Shown piece after piece: positions 19,245-28,184 of a stretch of DNA of 64,000 nucleotides. The position numbers and the translations under genes are program-made. The DNA comes from Candidatus Polarisedimenticolaceae bacterium (GTDB lineage Bacteria; Pseudomonadota; Gammaproteobacteria; Chromatiales; Chromatiaceae), in assembly GCA_021647945.1 (NCBI GenBank), contig JAKITT010000002.1, positions 38,627 to 102,626 of the forward strand, given 5' to 3'. Position 1 is the first letter of the stretch; each line of letters opens with the position of its first letter. Below the pieces are notes generated by a model, which worked only from the letters and a program-made list of their open reading frames with translations, had not been told where the DNA came from and did no database searches.

Positions 19245-20546
19245 ATGTATTTTCGATTTTGTGATCTTTTCATCACATCTCTGCGTCTGATATTGGTCGG
19301 TGTATTGGCATTAAGTTCAACTGCCATATGGGCTGACGAGGGACTGTCTGTCGAACAGGCAGTGGCAGAGGCACTGACCCGCAACCCCACTCTGGCTGCT
19401 ATTGAGGCACGGGCTGTGGCATTGGCAACCATACCAGACCAAGTGGGTGCACTGCGCGATCCCCGACTCTCAATAAAAACGCTTAACGTCCCGCTCGACA
19501 GCCTCTCTTTCACCCAGGAGGGGATGACGCAATTACAGGTGGGACTCTCTCAGATGCTGCCCTATCCCGGCAAGCTGGCGTTGCGTTCTAAAGCTGCTGG
19601 ATATGAGGCGAGTGCGGCAAAATCGGAGGTGGCAGAACGACGCTTACAGCTGGTTCAAGATATCAAAATGGTGTGGTGGAACCTCTTCTATCTAGATCGA
19701 ATGTTGGAGGTGATTGCCCGCAACCAGAGGCTGTTGGAACAGTTTGTCGTGGTGGCGGAGACACGTTACCAAGTTGGGCGGGGGCTGCAACAAGACATTC
19801 TGTTGGCCCAGCTTGAACGTTCAAAATTGAATGACCTCACACTCCGCATTCAGAATATGCGGGAGAACGAAGCGACACGCCTCAACAGGCTGCTGGATCG
19901 TCCTGTGGCAATGCCGGTTCAACTACCCAGCTCAGTAGATGAAAAATTACCTACACTGCAAAGCGTGGCGACACTACAAATGCGTGCCGAAACGGGGCAT
20001 CCGCGTCTGGCGACAGGGAGAGAGCAGTTGGCGGCGGCACGTAGCCGCGTCGATCTGGCAAAAAAGAGCTATGCACCTGATTTCAATGTGGGGGTGGCTT
20101 ATGGCCTACGTGGCGGTGATAACCCCGACGGCAGCAGCCGGGCTGATTTTGGCTCTATTATGGTCAGTATGAATCTACCCATCTATACCGGGCGTAAGCA
20201 GGATCGTGCGGTTGATCAGCGTCAGGCGCAGTGGATGCAGCAGAAGTATCAACTAGAAGATCTTCACAACCAAATCGCCTCAAATGTGCAACAGGCGATC
20301 ACCGACTACCAACGTGCCGGTGAGCAGGCACAGCTCTTTAAGCAAGAGATCATTCCCCTGGCTCGCCAGACTGTAGATGCGATGCTGGCGGGTTATCAGG
20401 TGGGCAGCGTCGATTTTCTCAATCTGGTGCGCAGCCAAACCACACTCTACAACTATGAAACCGAATACTGGAAAGCCTTGAGTGGCGCTAATCAGGCGCG
20501 CGCCCGATTGGTTGCTGCTGTTGGCGAGGAGAAGATTTATGAGTAA
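19245..20546 (+). CDS. cusC: TolC-family outer membrane factor of the Cus-type pump
   Basis: 433 residues from the ATG at 19245, which follows GAGGAG; upstream codons lack a ribosome site. The signal peptide ends near A-I-W-A. Two long helical outer-membrane-efflux repeats follow. There is no lipobox, unlike E. coli CusC, so it is TolC-like in maturation. Its stop overlaps the adaptor start (ATGAGTAA), so the pump genes are translationally coupled. The cus assignment comes from the neighbours. Confidence 0.88.
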   Translation: MYFRFCDLFITSLRLILVGVLALSSTAIWADEGLSVEQAVAEALTRNPTLAAIEARAVALATIPDQVGALRDPRLSIKTLNVPLDSLSFTQEGMTQLQVGLSQMLPYPGKLALRSKAAGYEASAAKSEVAERRLQLVQDIKMVWWNLFYLDRMLEVIARNQRLLEQFVVVAETRYQVGRGLQQDILLAQLERSKLNDLTLRIQNMRENEATRLNRLLDRPVAMPVQLPSSVDEKLPTLQSVATLQMRAETGHPRLATGREQLAAARSRVDLAKKSYAPDFNVGVAYGLRGGDNPDGSSRADFGSIMVSMNLPIYTGRKQDRAVDQRQAQWMQQKYQLEDLHNQIASNVQQAITDYQRAGEQAQLFKQEIIPLARQTVDAMLAGYQVGSVDFLNLVRSQTTLYNYETEYWKALSGANQARARLVAAVGEEKIYE

Positions 20547-21894
20547 ACCATTGATTACGGTTGCACTTGCCACCGCATTGGGTCTGGGTTTTGCTGGTGG
20601 CTATTGGCTGTCAAACGCTGGCTCTCCACTACCACTCGCAGAGACGGGGGGGCAACCGTCTGAACGTAAGGTGCTGTTTTGGCGTAACCCGATGAATCCG
20701 TCAATCACCTCACCAACGCCTGCCAAAGATGGTATGGGCATGGATTACCTGCCCGTCTACGCCGATAACGGCGATGGTGGGGATGAACCGGCAGGCACGG
20801 TGAAGATTGACCCTGTCACCGTGCAGAACATCGGTGTTCGTACGGCTAAAGTAAAGCTGCGCAGCTTGGCTCGCCAGCTAAAGGCCCTGGGGCGGGTGGA
20901 TTTTAATGAGGAGCGATTGGCTCGTCTGCATCCCAAGACATCGGGCTGGATTGAGCAGTTGATGGTGGATGAGACCGGGGTGCGGGTCAATAAAGGCACC
21001 ATTCTGCTGGGGTTATATTCCCCGGACTTGGTCGCTGCACAGCGGGAGTATCTGGTGGCGCTGGAGAACTGGGAGGCGGTGCGTAACAGCACAGTGGGGC
21101 GGATGAAAAAATCAGCGAAGAATCTGCTACGAAGCTCACGTGAGCGACTGGAGCTGTTTGATATGCCTGCCCATCAGATTAAGGAGCTGGAGAAAAGCCG
21201 TAAGATCAAAAAACGGCTACATATCCACTCACCCTTTGCCGGGCACATCATGCATATTGGTGCGCGTGATGGTCAGTACATTACACCCAAGGATGAGCTC
21301 TATCTGATTGCTGACCTGAGCCGCATCTGGGTCAATGTTGATATCTATGAGGATGATCTCCCCTGGATGAAGATTGGTGACCGTGCAGAGATGACGGTAC
21401 GTGCAGCACCGGGCCGTGCTTTTACCGGCAAGGTCACTTTTATCCACCCCACCATGCAGAAGAAGAGCCGCACGGTGCGCGTGCGGTTGGAGTTTGACAA
21501 TGCCGATCTGGTGCTAAAACCCGGCATGTTTGCCAATGTGGTGCTGCATGTTGATGAGCAACCCAATGCGGCGGTTGTTCCCTCTGAGGCTATTATCCGT
21601 TCAGGCTCCCGTGAGCAGCTGTTTGTGGTGCGTGAGCCCGGTAAGTTTGAACCACGGTTGGTGATATTGGGTGTGAGTGCGGGTGGTTACACTCAGATTT
21701 TAGACGGCGTGGAGCCGGGTGAAGTGGTGGTCACCTCCAGTCAGTTCCTGATCGACTCTGAATCCAAACTGCGTGAGGCGACGGCCAAGATGATGGCGGC
21801 GATGGCGGCAGAGTCTGCGACTGAGAATGTAGATATGTCTGATATGGAGATGGATGATATGTCGATGGACGATGAAGCTGGAGGTCACCCATGA
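20539..21894 (+). CDS. cusB: Periplasmic adaptor of a copper/silver RND pump
   Basis: 452 residues from the ATG at 20539 (GAGGAG upstream). After an N-terminal membrane anchor comes a heavy-metal-binding segment, F-W-R-N-P-M-N-P to G-M-G-M-D-Y-L-P-V-Y, whose Met residues resemble the metal site of CusB. Barrel-sandwich, beta-barrel and hairpin domains follow. The tail is Met/Asp-rich (M-E-M-D-D-M-S-M-D-D), suggesting extra Cu(I)/Ag(I) capture. It overlaps cusA by 4 bases. Confidence 0.93.
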   Translation: MSKPLITVALATALGLGFAGGYWLSNAGSPLPLAETGGQPSERKVLFWRNPMNPSITSPTPAKDGMGMDYLPVYADNGDGGDEPAGTVKIDPVTVQNIGVRTAKVKLRSLARQLKALGRVDFNEERLARLHPKTSGWIEQLMVDETGVRVNKGTILLGLYSPDLVAAQREYLVALENWEAVRNSTVGRMKKSAKNLLRSSRERLELFDMPAHQIKELEKSRKIKKRLHIHSPFAGHIMHIGARDGQYITPKDELYLIADLSRIWVNVDIYEDDLPWMKIGDRAEMTVRAAPGRAFTGKVTFIHPTMQKKSRTVRVRLEFDNADLVLKPGMFANVVLHVDEQPNAAVVPSEAIIRSGSREQLFVVREPGKFEPRLVILGVSAGGYTQILDGVEPGEVVVTSSQFLIDSESKLREATAKMMAAMAAESATENVDMSDMEMDDMSMDDEAGGHP

Positions 21895-24800
21895 TCCAGG
21901 CCATCATCAACGCCTCGCTACGGGAGAAGTTCCAGGTACTGATCGCTACCTTCATCATTCTGGTAGCAGGCATCTGGGCGGTAAAAAACACTCCGTTGGA
22001 TGCGATTCCTGACCTCTCGGATGTACAGGTGATCGTCTTCACTGAGTACCCCGGTCAGTCACCTCAGGTGGTGGAGGATCAGGTCACCTATCCACTCACC
22101 ACCGCCATGCTGGCGGTACCCAAAAGCAAGGTGGTGCGCGGCTATAGCTTCTTCGGCTACAGTTTCGTCTACATCATCTTTGAAGATGGTACTGATATGT
22201 ACTGGGCGCGGGCGCGGGTGCTGGAGTATCTCAACTACGTCAGCTCCCGCCTGCCGTCGGGACTCTCCCCCTCACTGGGGCCGGATGCCACTGGCGTGGG
22301 CTGGATCTACGAGTACGCCCTAGTGGACAGAACCGGCCAGCACGATCTGGCGCAACTGCGCTCACTACAGGATTGGTATCTGCGCTACCCGTTGCAGACG
22401 GTGGAGGGGATCTCCGAGGTCGCCTCTATCGGCGGCCATGTCAAACAGTATCAGGTGGAGGTCGATCCCAACGCACTGCTCGCCTACAACATTCCGCTAT
22501 CGAAGGTGAAACGGGCGATTCAGCGTTCCAACAACGATGTCGGCGGCAAGCTGATCGAGATGGCCGAGACGGAGTACATGGTGCGCGGCCTCGGTTATAT
22601 CCAATCCATTGGTGACCTGGAGGTGATCCCGGTCGGGGTGGATGAGAATGGTACGCCGATTCGTATAAAGGATATCGCTAATGTCCAGATCGGCCCCGAT
22701 CTGCGCCGGGGTGCCGCTGAGCTGAATGGTGAAGGTGAGGTGGCCGGTGGCGTGGTGATCATGCGCTATGGTGAGAACGCCATGGCGACCATCGAGCGGG
22801 TGCGTGAGAAGCTGGCCGAGCTACAGAAAGGGCTGCCTGAAGGGGTTGAGATCGTGCCGGTCTACGACCGGGGTGACCTGATCGAACGGGCGGTAGAGAA
22901 TCTGGTTGAGAAGCTGATCGAAGAGTCGATTGTGGTCAGCCTCATCTGCATCCTCTTTCTGCTGCACGCCCGCTCTGCACTGGTGGCCATTCTGACCCTG
23001 CCGATCGGCATTCTGATCGCCTTCATCATCATGAAAACTCAGGGTATCAACGCCAACATCATGTCGCTGGGTGGTATCGCCATCGCCATCGGAGCCATGG
23101 TGGATGGTGCCATTGTGATGATTGAGAATGCCCATAAACATCTGGAGCATGCCGGTGTTCGCAAAGGGGGGGAGCTAACCAGCGCCGAACGCTGGGGGGC
23201 GATTGGTGATGCCTCCCGCGAGGTCGGCCCGGCACTCTTCTTCTCGCTGCTGATCATTACCGTCTCATTCCTGCCGGTCTTTACCTTGCAGGCGCAGGAG
23301 GGACGGCTGTTTGCACCACTCGCCTTTACCAAGACCTATGCCATGGCCGCCTCAGCCATACTGGCCGTCACGCTGGTGCCGGTACTGATGGGTTTTTTCA
23401 TTCGCGGCAAGATCATGCCTGAAGCCAAAAATCCGGTAAACCGCATCCTGCACTGGATGCATGCGCCGGTATTGAAACAGGCGATTCGCTTTCGCTGGAT
23501 CACCCTGGCTTTTGCCGTGGGCCTACTGGCCGCCACCAGCTACCCATTGGAGCGGCTTGGCAGTGAATTTATGCCGCCGCTGGATGAGGGCGATATCCTC
23601 TACATGCCGACCACCTATCCCGGCATCTCCATCACCAAAGCCAAGGAGCTGATGCAGCAGACCGACAAGATCTTGATGAGCTTCCCGGAGGTGCATCACG
23701 TCTTTGGCAAGGTGGGACGCGCCAATACTGCCACCGACCCGGCACCGCTGGCGATGCTGGAGACTACCGTCAGATTGAGGGATCGTTCCGAGTGGCCCGA
23801 CCCGAGCAAAACCACCAAGGCGTTGATGGATGAGATGGATGCGGCGATCAAGTTCCCAGGGCTGGCCAACGCCTGGACGATGCCGATCAAGACCCGTATC
23901 GACATGCTCTCCACCGGCATCAAGACCCCCATCGGCATCAAGGTGAGTGGGCCGGATCTGAATGTGCTGGAGGAGGTTGCGGGCAAGATTGAGCAGGCGC
24001 TGACCCAGATGCCGGATACCCTCTCTGCTTTTGCAGATAAGGCGGCTGGAGGCTACTACCTCGACTTCGACATTGACCGGGAAGAGGCCTCCCGCTATGG
24101 GCTGACCACGGGCGATGTGCAGGATGTGATTCAAACCGCCATCGGTGGCATGAATGTTACCCACACCGTCGAGGGGCTGGAGCGTTACCCAGTCAACCTG
24201 CGCTACCCCAGGGATCTGCGCGACAACATCGAGAGCCTGAAACGGGTGCTGATTCCGACCCCCACCGGCGCACAGATCCCGCTCTCACTGGTGGCTGATC
24301 TGCAACTGCGGCGCGGCCCACCGAGCATCAAGAGTGAAAACTCACGCCCCAACGCCTGGATCTATGTCGATATCAAAACCTCTGATATTGGCGGTTATGT
24401 GGCTAAAGCAAAGCAGGTGGTTGAGAGTCGGGTGGAGATTCCCGCCGGTTACACCATCATCTGGTCAGGGCAGTTTGAGTATATGGAGCGGGCTGAGGAG
24501 CGGTTGCGTATCGTGGTTCCTGGCACCCTGCTGCTGATCTTCCTGCTGCTCTACTTCAACTTCAAAAACATCACCGAACCGCTGGTGGTGATGCTCTCCA
24601 TCCCCTTCGGGCTGATCGGCGGCTTCTGGCTGATCCACTACCTCGGCTTCAACATGTCGGTGGCCGTGGCGGTCGGTTTTATCGCCCTGGCTGGGGTGGC
24701 GGCGGAGATTGGTGTGCTGGTGCTCACCTTTATCGACCAGGAGATCGCCCGTCGTCACCGAGATAAAGGGGGGAGATTAACCGCCAGTGAGATTATGGAT

Positions 24801-25040
24801 GCGGTACATACGGGCACCTCAGAGCGAGTACGACCCATTGCGATGACAGCCACCGCCATCATCGCCGGTCTGCTGCCGATCATGTGGAGTTCAGGCACCG
24901 GCTCCGAGGTGATGCAGCGCATCGCTGCCCCGATGGTGGGTGGCATGATCACCGTCACCCTGCTCTGCCTGCTGGTACTGCCTGTCATCTACGGCATGGT
25001 GTTGCAGATGCAAGAACGATTTCATAAACCTTCAGAGTAA
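21891..25040 (+). CDS. cusA: Heavy-metal efflux RND transporter, CusA/CzcA family
   Basis: 1049 residues with the 12-TM RND plan: two periplasmic loops and two blocks of membrane helices. The TM4 proton-relay segment G-A-M-V-D-G-A-I-V-M-I-E-N-A-H near residue 405 matches the monovalent-metal (CusA/SilA) group. It pumps Cu(I)/Ag(I) out through the CusC-type channel. The length and the adaptor's Met-rich tail support copper/silver over zinc or cobalt, but this is inference. Confidence 0.95.
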   Translation: MIQAIINASLREKFQVLIATFIILVAGIWAVKNTPLDAIPDLSDVQVIVFTEYPGQSPQVVEDQVTYPLTTAMLAVPKSKVVRGYSFFGYSFVYIIFEDGTDMYWARARVLEYLNYVSSRLPSGLSPSLGPDATGVGWIYEYALVDRTGQHDLAQLRSLQDWYLRYPLQTVEGISEVASIGGHVKQYQVEVDPNALLAYNIPLSKVKRAIQRSNNDVGGKLIEMAETEYMVRGLGYIQSIGDLEVIPVGVDENGTPIRIKDIANVQIGPDLRRGAAELNGEGEVAGGVVIMRYGENAMATIERVREKLAELQKGLPEGVEIVPVYDRGDLIERAVENLVEKLIEESIVVSLICILFLLHARSALVAILTLPIGILIAFIIMKTQGINANIMSLGGIAIAIGAMVDGAIVMIENAHKHLEHAGVRKGGELTSAERWGAIGDASREVGPALFFSLLIITVSFLPVFTLQAQEGRLFAPLAFTKTYAMAASAILAVTLVPVLMGFFIRGKIMPEAKNPVNRILHWMHAPVLKQAIRFRWITLAFAVGLLAATSYPLERLGSEFMPPLDEGDILYMPTTYPGISITKAKELMQQTDKILMSFPEVHHVFGKVGRANTATDPAPLAMLETTVRLRDRSEWPDPSKTTKALMDEMDAAIKFPGLANAWTMPIKTRIDMLSTGIKTPIGIKVSGPDLNVLEEVAGKIEQALTQMPDTLSAFADKAAGGYYLDFDIDREEASRYGLTTGDVQDVIQTAIGGMNVTHTVEGLERYPVNLRYPRDLRDNIESLKRVLIPTPTGAQIPLSLVADLQLRRGPPSIKSENSRPNAWIYVDIKTSDIGGYVAKAKQVVESRVEIPAGYTIIWSGQFEYMERAEERLRIVVPGTLLLIFLLLYFNFKNITEPLVVMLSIPFGLIGGFWLIHYLGFNMSVAVAVGFIALAGVAAEIGVLVLTFIDQEIARRHRDKGGRLTASEIMDAVHTGTSERVRPIAMTATAIIAGLLPIMWSSGTGSEVMQRIAAPMVGGMITVTLLCLLVLPVIYGMVLQMQERFHKPSE

Positions 25041-25068
25041 CTATCCATTGTCCAATCAAGAGGAAAAA

Positions 25069-25614
25069 ATGATGAAACAGAGAAAACAGCCCATTGCAGC
25101 TTTTGCATTGTGTGGATTTTTGGCTATGACCCCCGTCGTCTTTGCCGCTGGAGAACATGATCATGGGGATCATAAAATGCAATCAGGCAGCATGGATCAT
25201 ATGAACCAGGGTGCAGACCACAAAATGTCATCTGGCGAGATGGATCATAAAATGCACGATGGCGCGGATCACAAGAGTCATGACGCAAAGATGGGCGGCA
25301 TGTTCCTGAAGAAAAAAGAGATTGATGGTTACACCGTCACTTTCCACATCATGAAAGCAAAACCCGGCAAGGAGATGGGCGGCACTCATGACTTCATGAT
25401 CAAGGTTGAGAAAGAGGGCAAGGTACTCAGCAACATCGTCATGAACACCAAAGTGAAACACCCCTCTGGAAAATCAGAGACCAAAAAGAGCATGAAAATG
25501 GGTGACTGGCTGATGGCAGGTTATGACTTGGGTCACAAGGGCAAACACCAGATGATGATCCTGTTCAAAACCGCTGACGGTAAAAAACACAAAGGCGGTG
25601 TCTACTACCCATAA
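25069..25614 (+). CDS. Exported Met/His-rich protein at the end of the cus operon
   Basis: 181 residues from the ATG at 25069, preceded by GAGG. The signal peptide ends near V-V-F-A-A. Next comes a low-complexity metal-binding-like stretch of repeated M-D-H and D-H-K-M units (about residues 25-75). A compact C-terminal domain follows (about 80-181; I-D-G-Y-T-V-T-F-H to G-G-V-Y-Y-P), of YtkA/FixH-like appearance. It lies 28 bases after cusA, so it is probably a periplasmic copper/silver chaperone co-transcribed with the pump. Confidence 0.75.
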   Translation: MMKQRKQPIAAFALCGFLAMTPVVFAAGEHDHGDHKMQSGSMDHMNQGADHKMSSGEMDHKMHDGADHKSHDAKMGGMFLKKKEIDGYTVTFHIMKAKPGKEMGGTHDFMIKVEKEGKVLSNIVMNTKVKHPSGKSETKKSMKMGDWLMAGYDLGHKGKHQMMILFKTADGKKHKGGVYYP

Positions 25615-25626
25615 CAATCCTGTCAG

Positions 25627-25657
25627 AATGGCATACCCGCCCGCCGGGTGCGCCATT
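25627..25657. terminator. Hairpin after the cus operon
   Basis: AATGGC and ACCCG pair with CGGGT and GCCATT in a two-part stem. There is no T-run, so termination may be Rho-dependent or weak. Confidence 0.45.
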
Positions 25658-25794
25658 GAATAGAGATAGCCTAACCAGGATGATTCACCCTATCGCGGGA
25701 ATCTACGAAACAGACTCTAAGTCTAAGGGTGGGTCCAAGCTCATCACATCCCCTGATACTCTGATAGCTAATCAAGGTATTGAGAGAGATACAA

Positions 25795-25825
25795 GGCTGG
25801 GCTTCACAGGCTCAGCCCAACCTAC
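25795..25825 (-). repeat. GTAG-type REP palindrome
   Basis: On the minus strand it reads GTAGGTTGGGCTGAGCC, with GGGCT pairing with AGCCC. It is another member of the GTAG repeat class. The surrounding 25658-25794 has no gene I can support. Confidence 0.5.
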
Positions 25826-25879
25826 AAATTCCGCATTTTTAGCTCTTTGTGGAATTTTACAAAGTAGAACTACGGGCTT

Positions 25880-26160
25880 AAGGTAAAAACGGAATTGGAC
25901 ATCCTTCGCTGACCGCCATGGAGAGTGAAACGAAGGCGGTTAGACCCCGGTAGCCGTGAGGCCGCACCACATACCCGTCGTGCGCCTAGCGCCAGAGGGG
26001 ATGTGAAGTAGGCACCCGAACACGGCGTCAAGTCAGGTTGGGAGCTGGCGCGGAGCTGCAACGAGTTTACGATGTTGTAGCGTAGAGCCAGTGACCAGGA
26101 CGTCCGGGGCATAATAGGTTGTCGAAGATCGATTGCAAAAGGGTGACTGGGATGTCCCGT
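25880..26160 (+). other. Structured non-coding segment, possible group II intron 5' fragment
   Basis: The plus strand contains GCCGTGAGGCCGCACC, GTCGTGCGCCTAGCGCCAG, CGAACACGGCG and GGGAGCTGGCGCGGAGCTGC. These resemble domain I of bacterial group II introns. No reverse transcriptase or domain V is attached, so it would be a dead 5' fragment. Both strands are rich in complementary segments, and the small open frames here are not convincing. I made this call from memory of sequence style only. Confidence 0.35.
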
Positions 26161-26346
26161 TTTGTATCATGAGATCAAAGATCTCGCTTGAGGGAACACT
26201 TGCGTTGCATAAATACAACAATAATTATTTTTTGTATAATTGACACTCATCAAGAAAGTTTTTCCATACTATGACGTATCATGAACGTGGTTGGATAAGC
26301 TAAATTACATATATCTATCGGGTTTTAAACAACGTTTCAGGAGTTT

Positions 26347-27579
26347 ATGAAGATGGTAAAAAAGACACAAATCATGGTACTGGCAAGTGCCGGCTTCCTG
26401 CTGGTGCCAACGGCACAGGCAGGCACCTTTACTGAAGCCCTTGTCGGGGGCAAGCCGTCGGTCGATATGCGGTTGCGGAGTGAGACTGTCGATCAGGATG
26501 ATGCCGCTAATAAGGATAATGCCAAAGCCTTGACTCTACGCACTAGGCTTGGTTATCTCACGGGTGATTTTGCGGGTTTCAAGGCCTTTGCCGAGATGAC
26601 CCACACCACTACACTCAATACCGGTGATGAATACTATGCCCCAGGTCCTTTTACAAACAATGAAACCGACTACGATACAGTAGCCGATCCTGAGCTGAGC
26701 CGCCTCAACCAGGCCTGGGTTAGCTACTCAGGACTGGCCGACACCTCTGTCAAACTGGGTCGTCAGCGCGTGATCCTCGACAACGCCCGCTTTGTCGGTA
26801 ACGTCGGATGGCGCCAGACCGAGCAGGTCTATAACGCACTGGTTCTTGCCAATACCTCGATCCAAGACACCACCCTGATCTATGGCTATGTTCAACGGGC
26901 TTACAATATCGTCGGTGCTGAGACCCCGTCTGAATCTCATGTGATAAATGCCAGCTACAATGGCTTGTCCTTCGGAAAAATTACCGGTTATGCCTATCTG
27001 CTGGATTTGAATCTAGATAGTCCTGCTGGTGACAGTAAAACACTGGGACTCAGCTTTGACGGCAAACAGGCGCTGGGTGACTTCACACTGCTCTATAACC
27101 TTGAGTATGCCAAGCAGAACGATTATGCAGACGCCGGCAGTGAAGTGGATGCCAGCTATACCAAGGTTGAGCTGGGCGGAAAATTCGCGGGCATAATGCT
27201 GAAGGTTGCTCAGGAAAAACTGGGCAGTAATGGCGAAGGTGCCAACGGCACCTATGGCTTCCAGACAGTTCTGGCAACCAAGCATGCATTCAACGGTTGG
27301 GCAGATATGTTCCTTTCCACTCCAAATGCTGGCCTAGTCGATAATTACGTCACCATTGGCGCCAAGCCAGCCGGAATCAAGTTGCTGGCTGTTTATCATC
27401 AATACAAATCTGATGAAGGTGGCGACGACTACGGCACAGAACTCAACCTGCTAGCAGCTAAAAAGTTCAGCAAAAACTATAGTGCCGGCATCAAATATGC
27501 CAGCTATAAAGAGGGTGACGATTTGGCATCCAAGAAAGATACCAACAAACTGTGGGTATGGGGTCAACTGAAGTTCTGA
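26347..27579 (+). CDS. Outer membrane beta-barrel porin (alginate-export-like)
   Basis: 410 residues. The signal peptide ends at T-A-Q-A and a ribosome site CAGGAG precedes the ATG. The barrel includes L-N-Q-A-W-V-S-Y-S-G and V-K-L-G-R-Q-R-V-I-L-D-N-A-R-F-V-G, reminiscent of alginate-export/OprD-like porins, and closes with G-Q-L-K-F. The substrate is unknown. It lies between the cus pump and cusRS, but I see no copper box in front of it. TATAAT at 26235-26240 may be a -10. Confidence 0.78.
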   Translation: MKMVKKTQIMVLASAGFLLVPTAQAGTFTEALVGGKPSVDMRLRSETVDQDDAANKDNAKALTLRTRLGYLTGDFAGFKAFAEMTHTTTLNTGDEYYAPGPFTNNETDYDTVADPELSRLNQAWVSYSGLADTSVKLGRQRVILDNARFVGNVGWRQTEQVYNALVLANTSIQDTTLIYGYVQRAYNIVGAETPSESHVINASYNGLSFGKITGYAYLLDLNLDSPAGDSKTLGLSFDGKQALGDFTLLYNLEYAKQNDYADAGSEVDASYTKVELGGKFAGIMLKVAQEKLGSNGEGANGTYGFQTVLATKHAFNGWADMFLSTPNAGLVDNYVTIGAKPAGIKLLAVYHQYKSDEGGDDYGTELNLLAAKKFSKNYSAGIKYASYKEGDDLASKKDTNKLWVWGQLKF

Positions 27580-27606
27580 TCTGAACTAACAGCAACATAA
27601 GTTAAG

Positions 27607-27639
27607 GCTGACGGGCGTAATGCCTGCCAGCTTTTTTTA
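27607..27639 (+). terminator. Intrinsic terminator after the porin
   Basis: GCTG-CGGGC pairs with GCCTG-CAGC around GTAAT and is followed by TTTTTTT. Confidence 0.85.
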
Positions 27640-28184
27640 TGCCCTTGACCTTGCCATGATAAACCTAAAATCCTCAGTTGGACGGGATGAAGTGTGCGTT
27701 TGCGGTGGTGTAGGACAAAGCTTCCGCTCCTGCTCACGTTCCTTACCTACGCCCATGTAGGCAAGACGTAACGACACGGAATAGTGGATCTATTCCAAGA
27801 TGTTACAACGCAGTCATGCGCCGCCGCAAACGTGCAATTCGCCTCGTAGCGTGGCTCACCCAGCAAGTGAAGCAATACATCGATGCCAATAGTATTCATT
27901 TCAGCAACTTGTATCAGAATGGAGCGGTCAACTAATGAATCTAGCGTAAAGCACGTAACACTTTTGTTTCTATCAAGCGCCTCCAGTGATGCCGCTGTGA
28001 CCTCCATCGTTGCACAGAGTGAGAATGAACTGAGTATGGAAACCCTCAATGCCCCCTGTGCCGGCACATAGTGGAAGAAGTGCATCTTCCCCATGGAGAG
28101 CCGTGCCAGAGTGCTGGTCAGGTTTGATTTTCAGTTGCTTAAAGCGGGCGATCCTTTGCAGGAGGCCGTCAGAGAGTAGAAACC
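27640..28184. other. 545 bp without a convincing gene
   Basis: Short open frames exist on both strands (for example M-R-R-R-K-R-A-I-R-L-V on the plus strand near 27815, and a 115-codon frame on the minus strand). None shows a recognisable motif, ribosome site or codon pattern. Fragments of decayed coding sequence are the likeliest content. A CCTAC/GTAGG mini-palindrome lies near 27750. Confidence 0.4.

Noticed and set aside
23523..24164. 213-codon ORF antisense to cusA
   Set aside because: Shadow frame of a GC-rich coding gene; no start signal or domain.
26347..27579. Copper-specific outer membrane protein by neighbourhood
   Set aside because: It lies between cus pump and cusRS, but has no His/Met-rich motif, no copper box and its own terminator.
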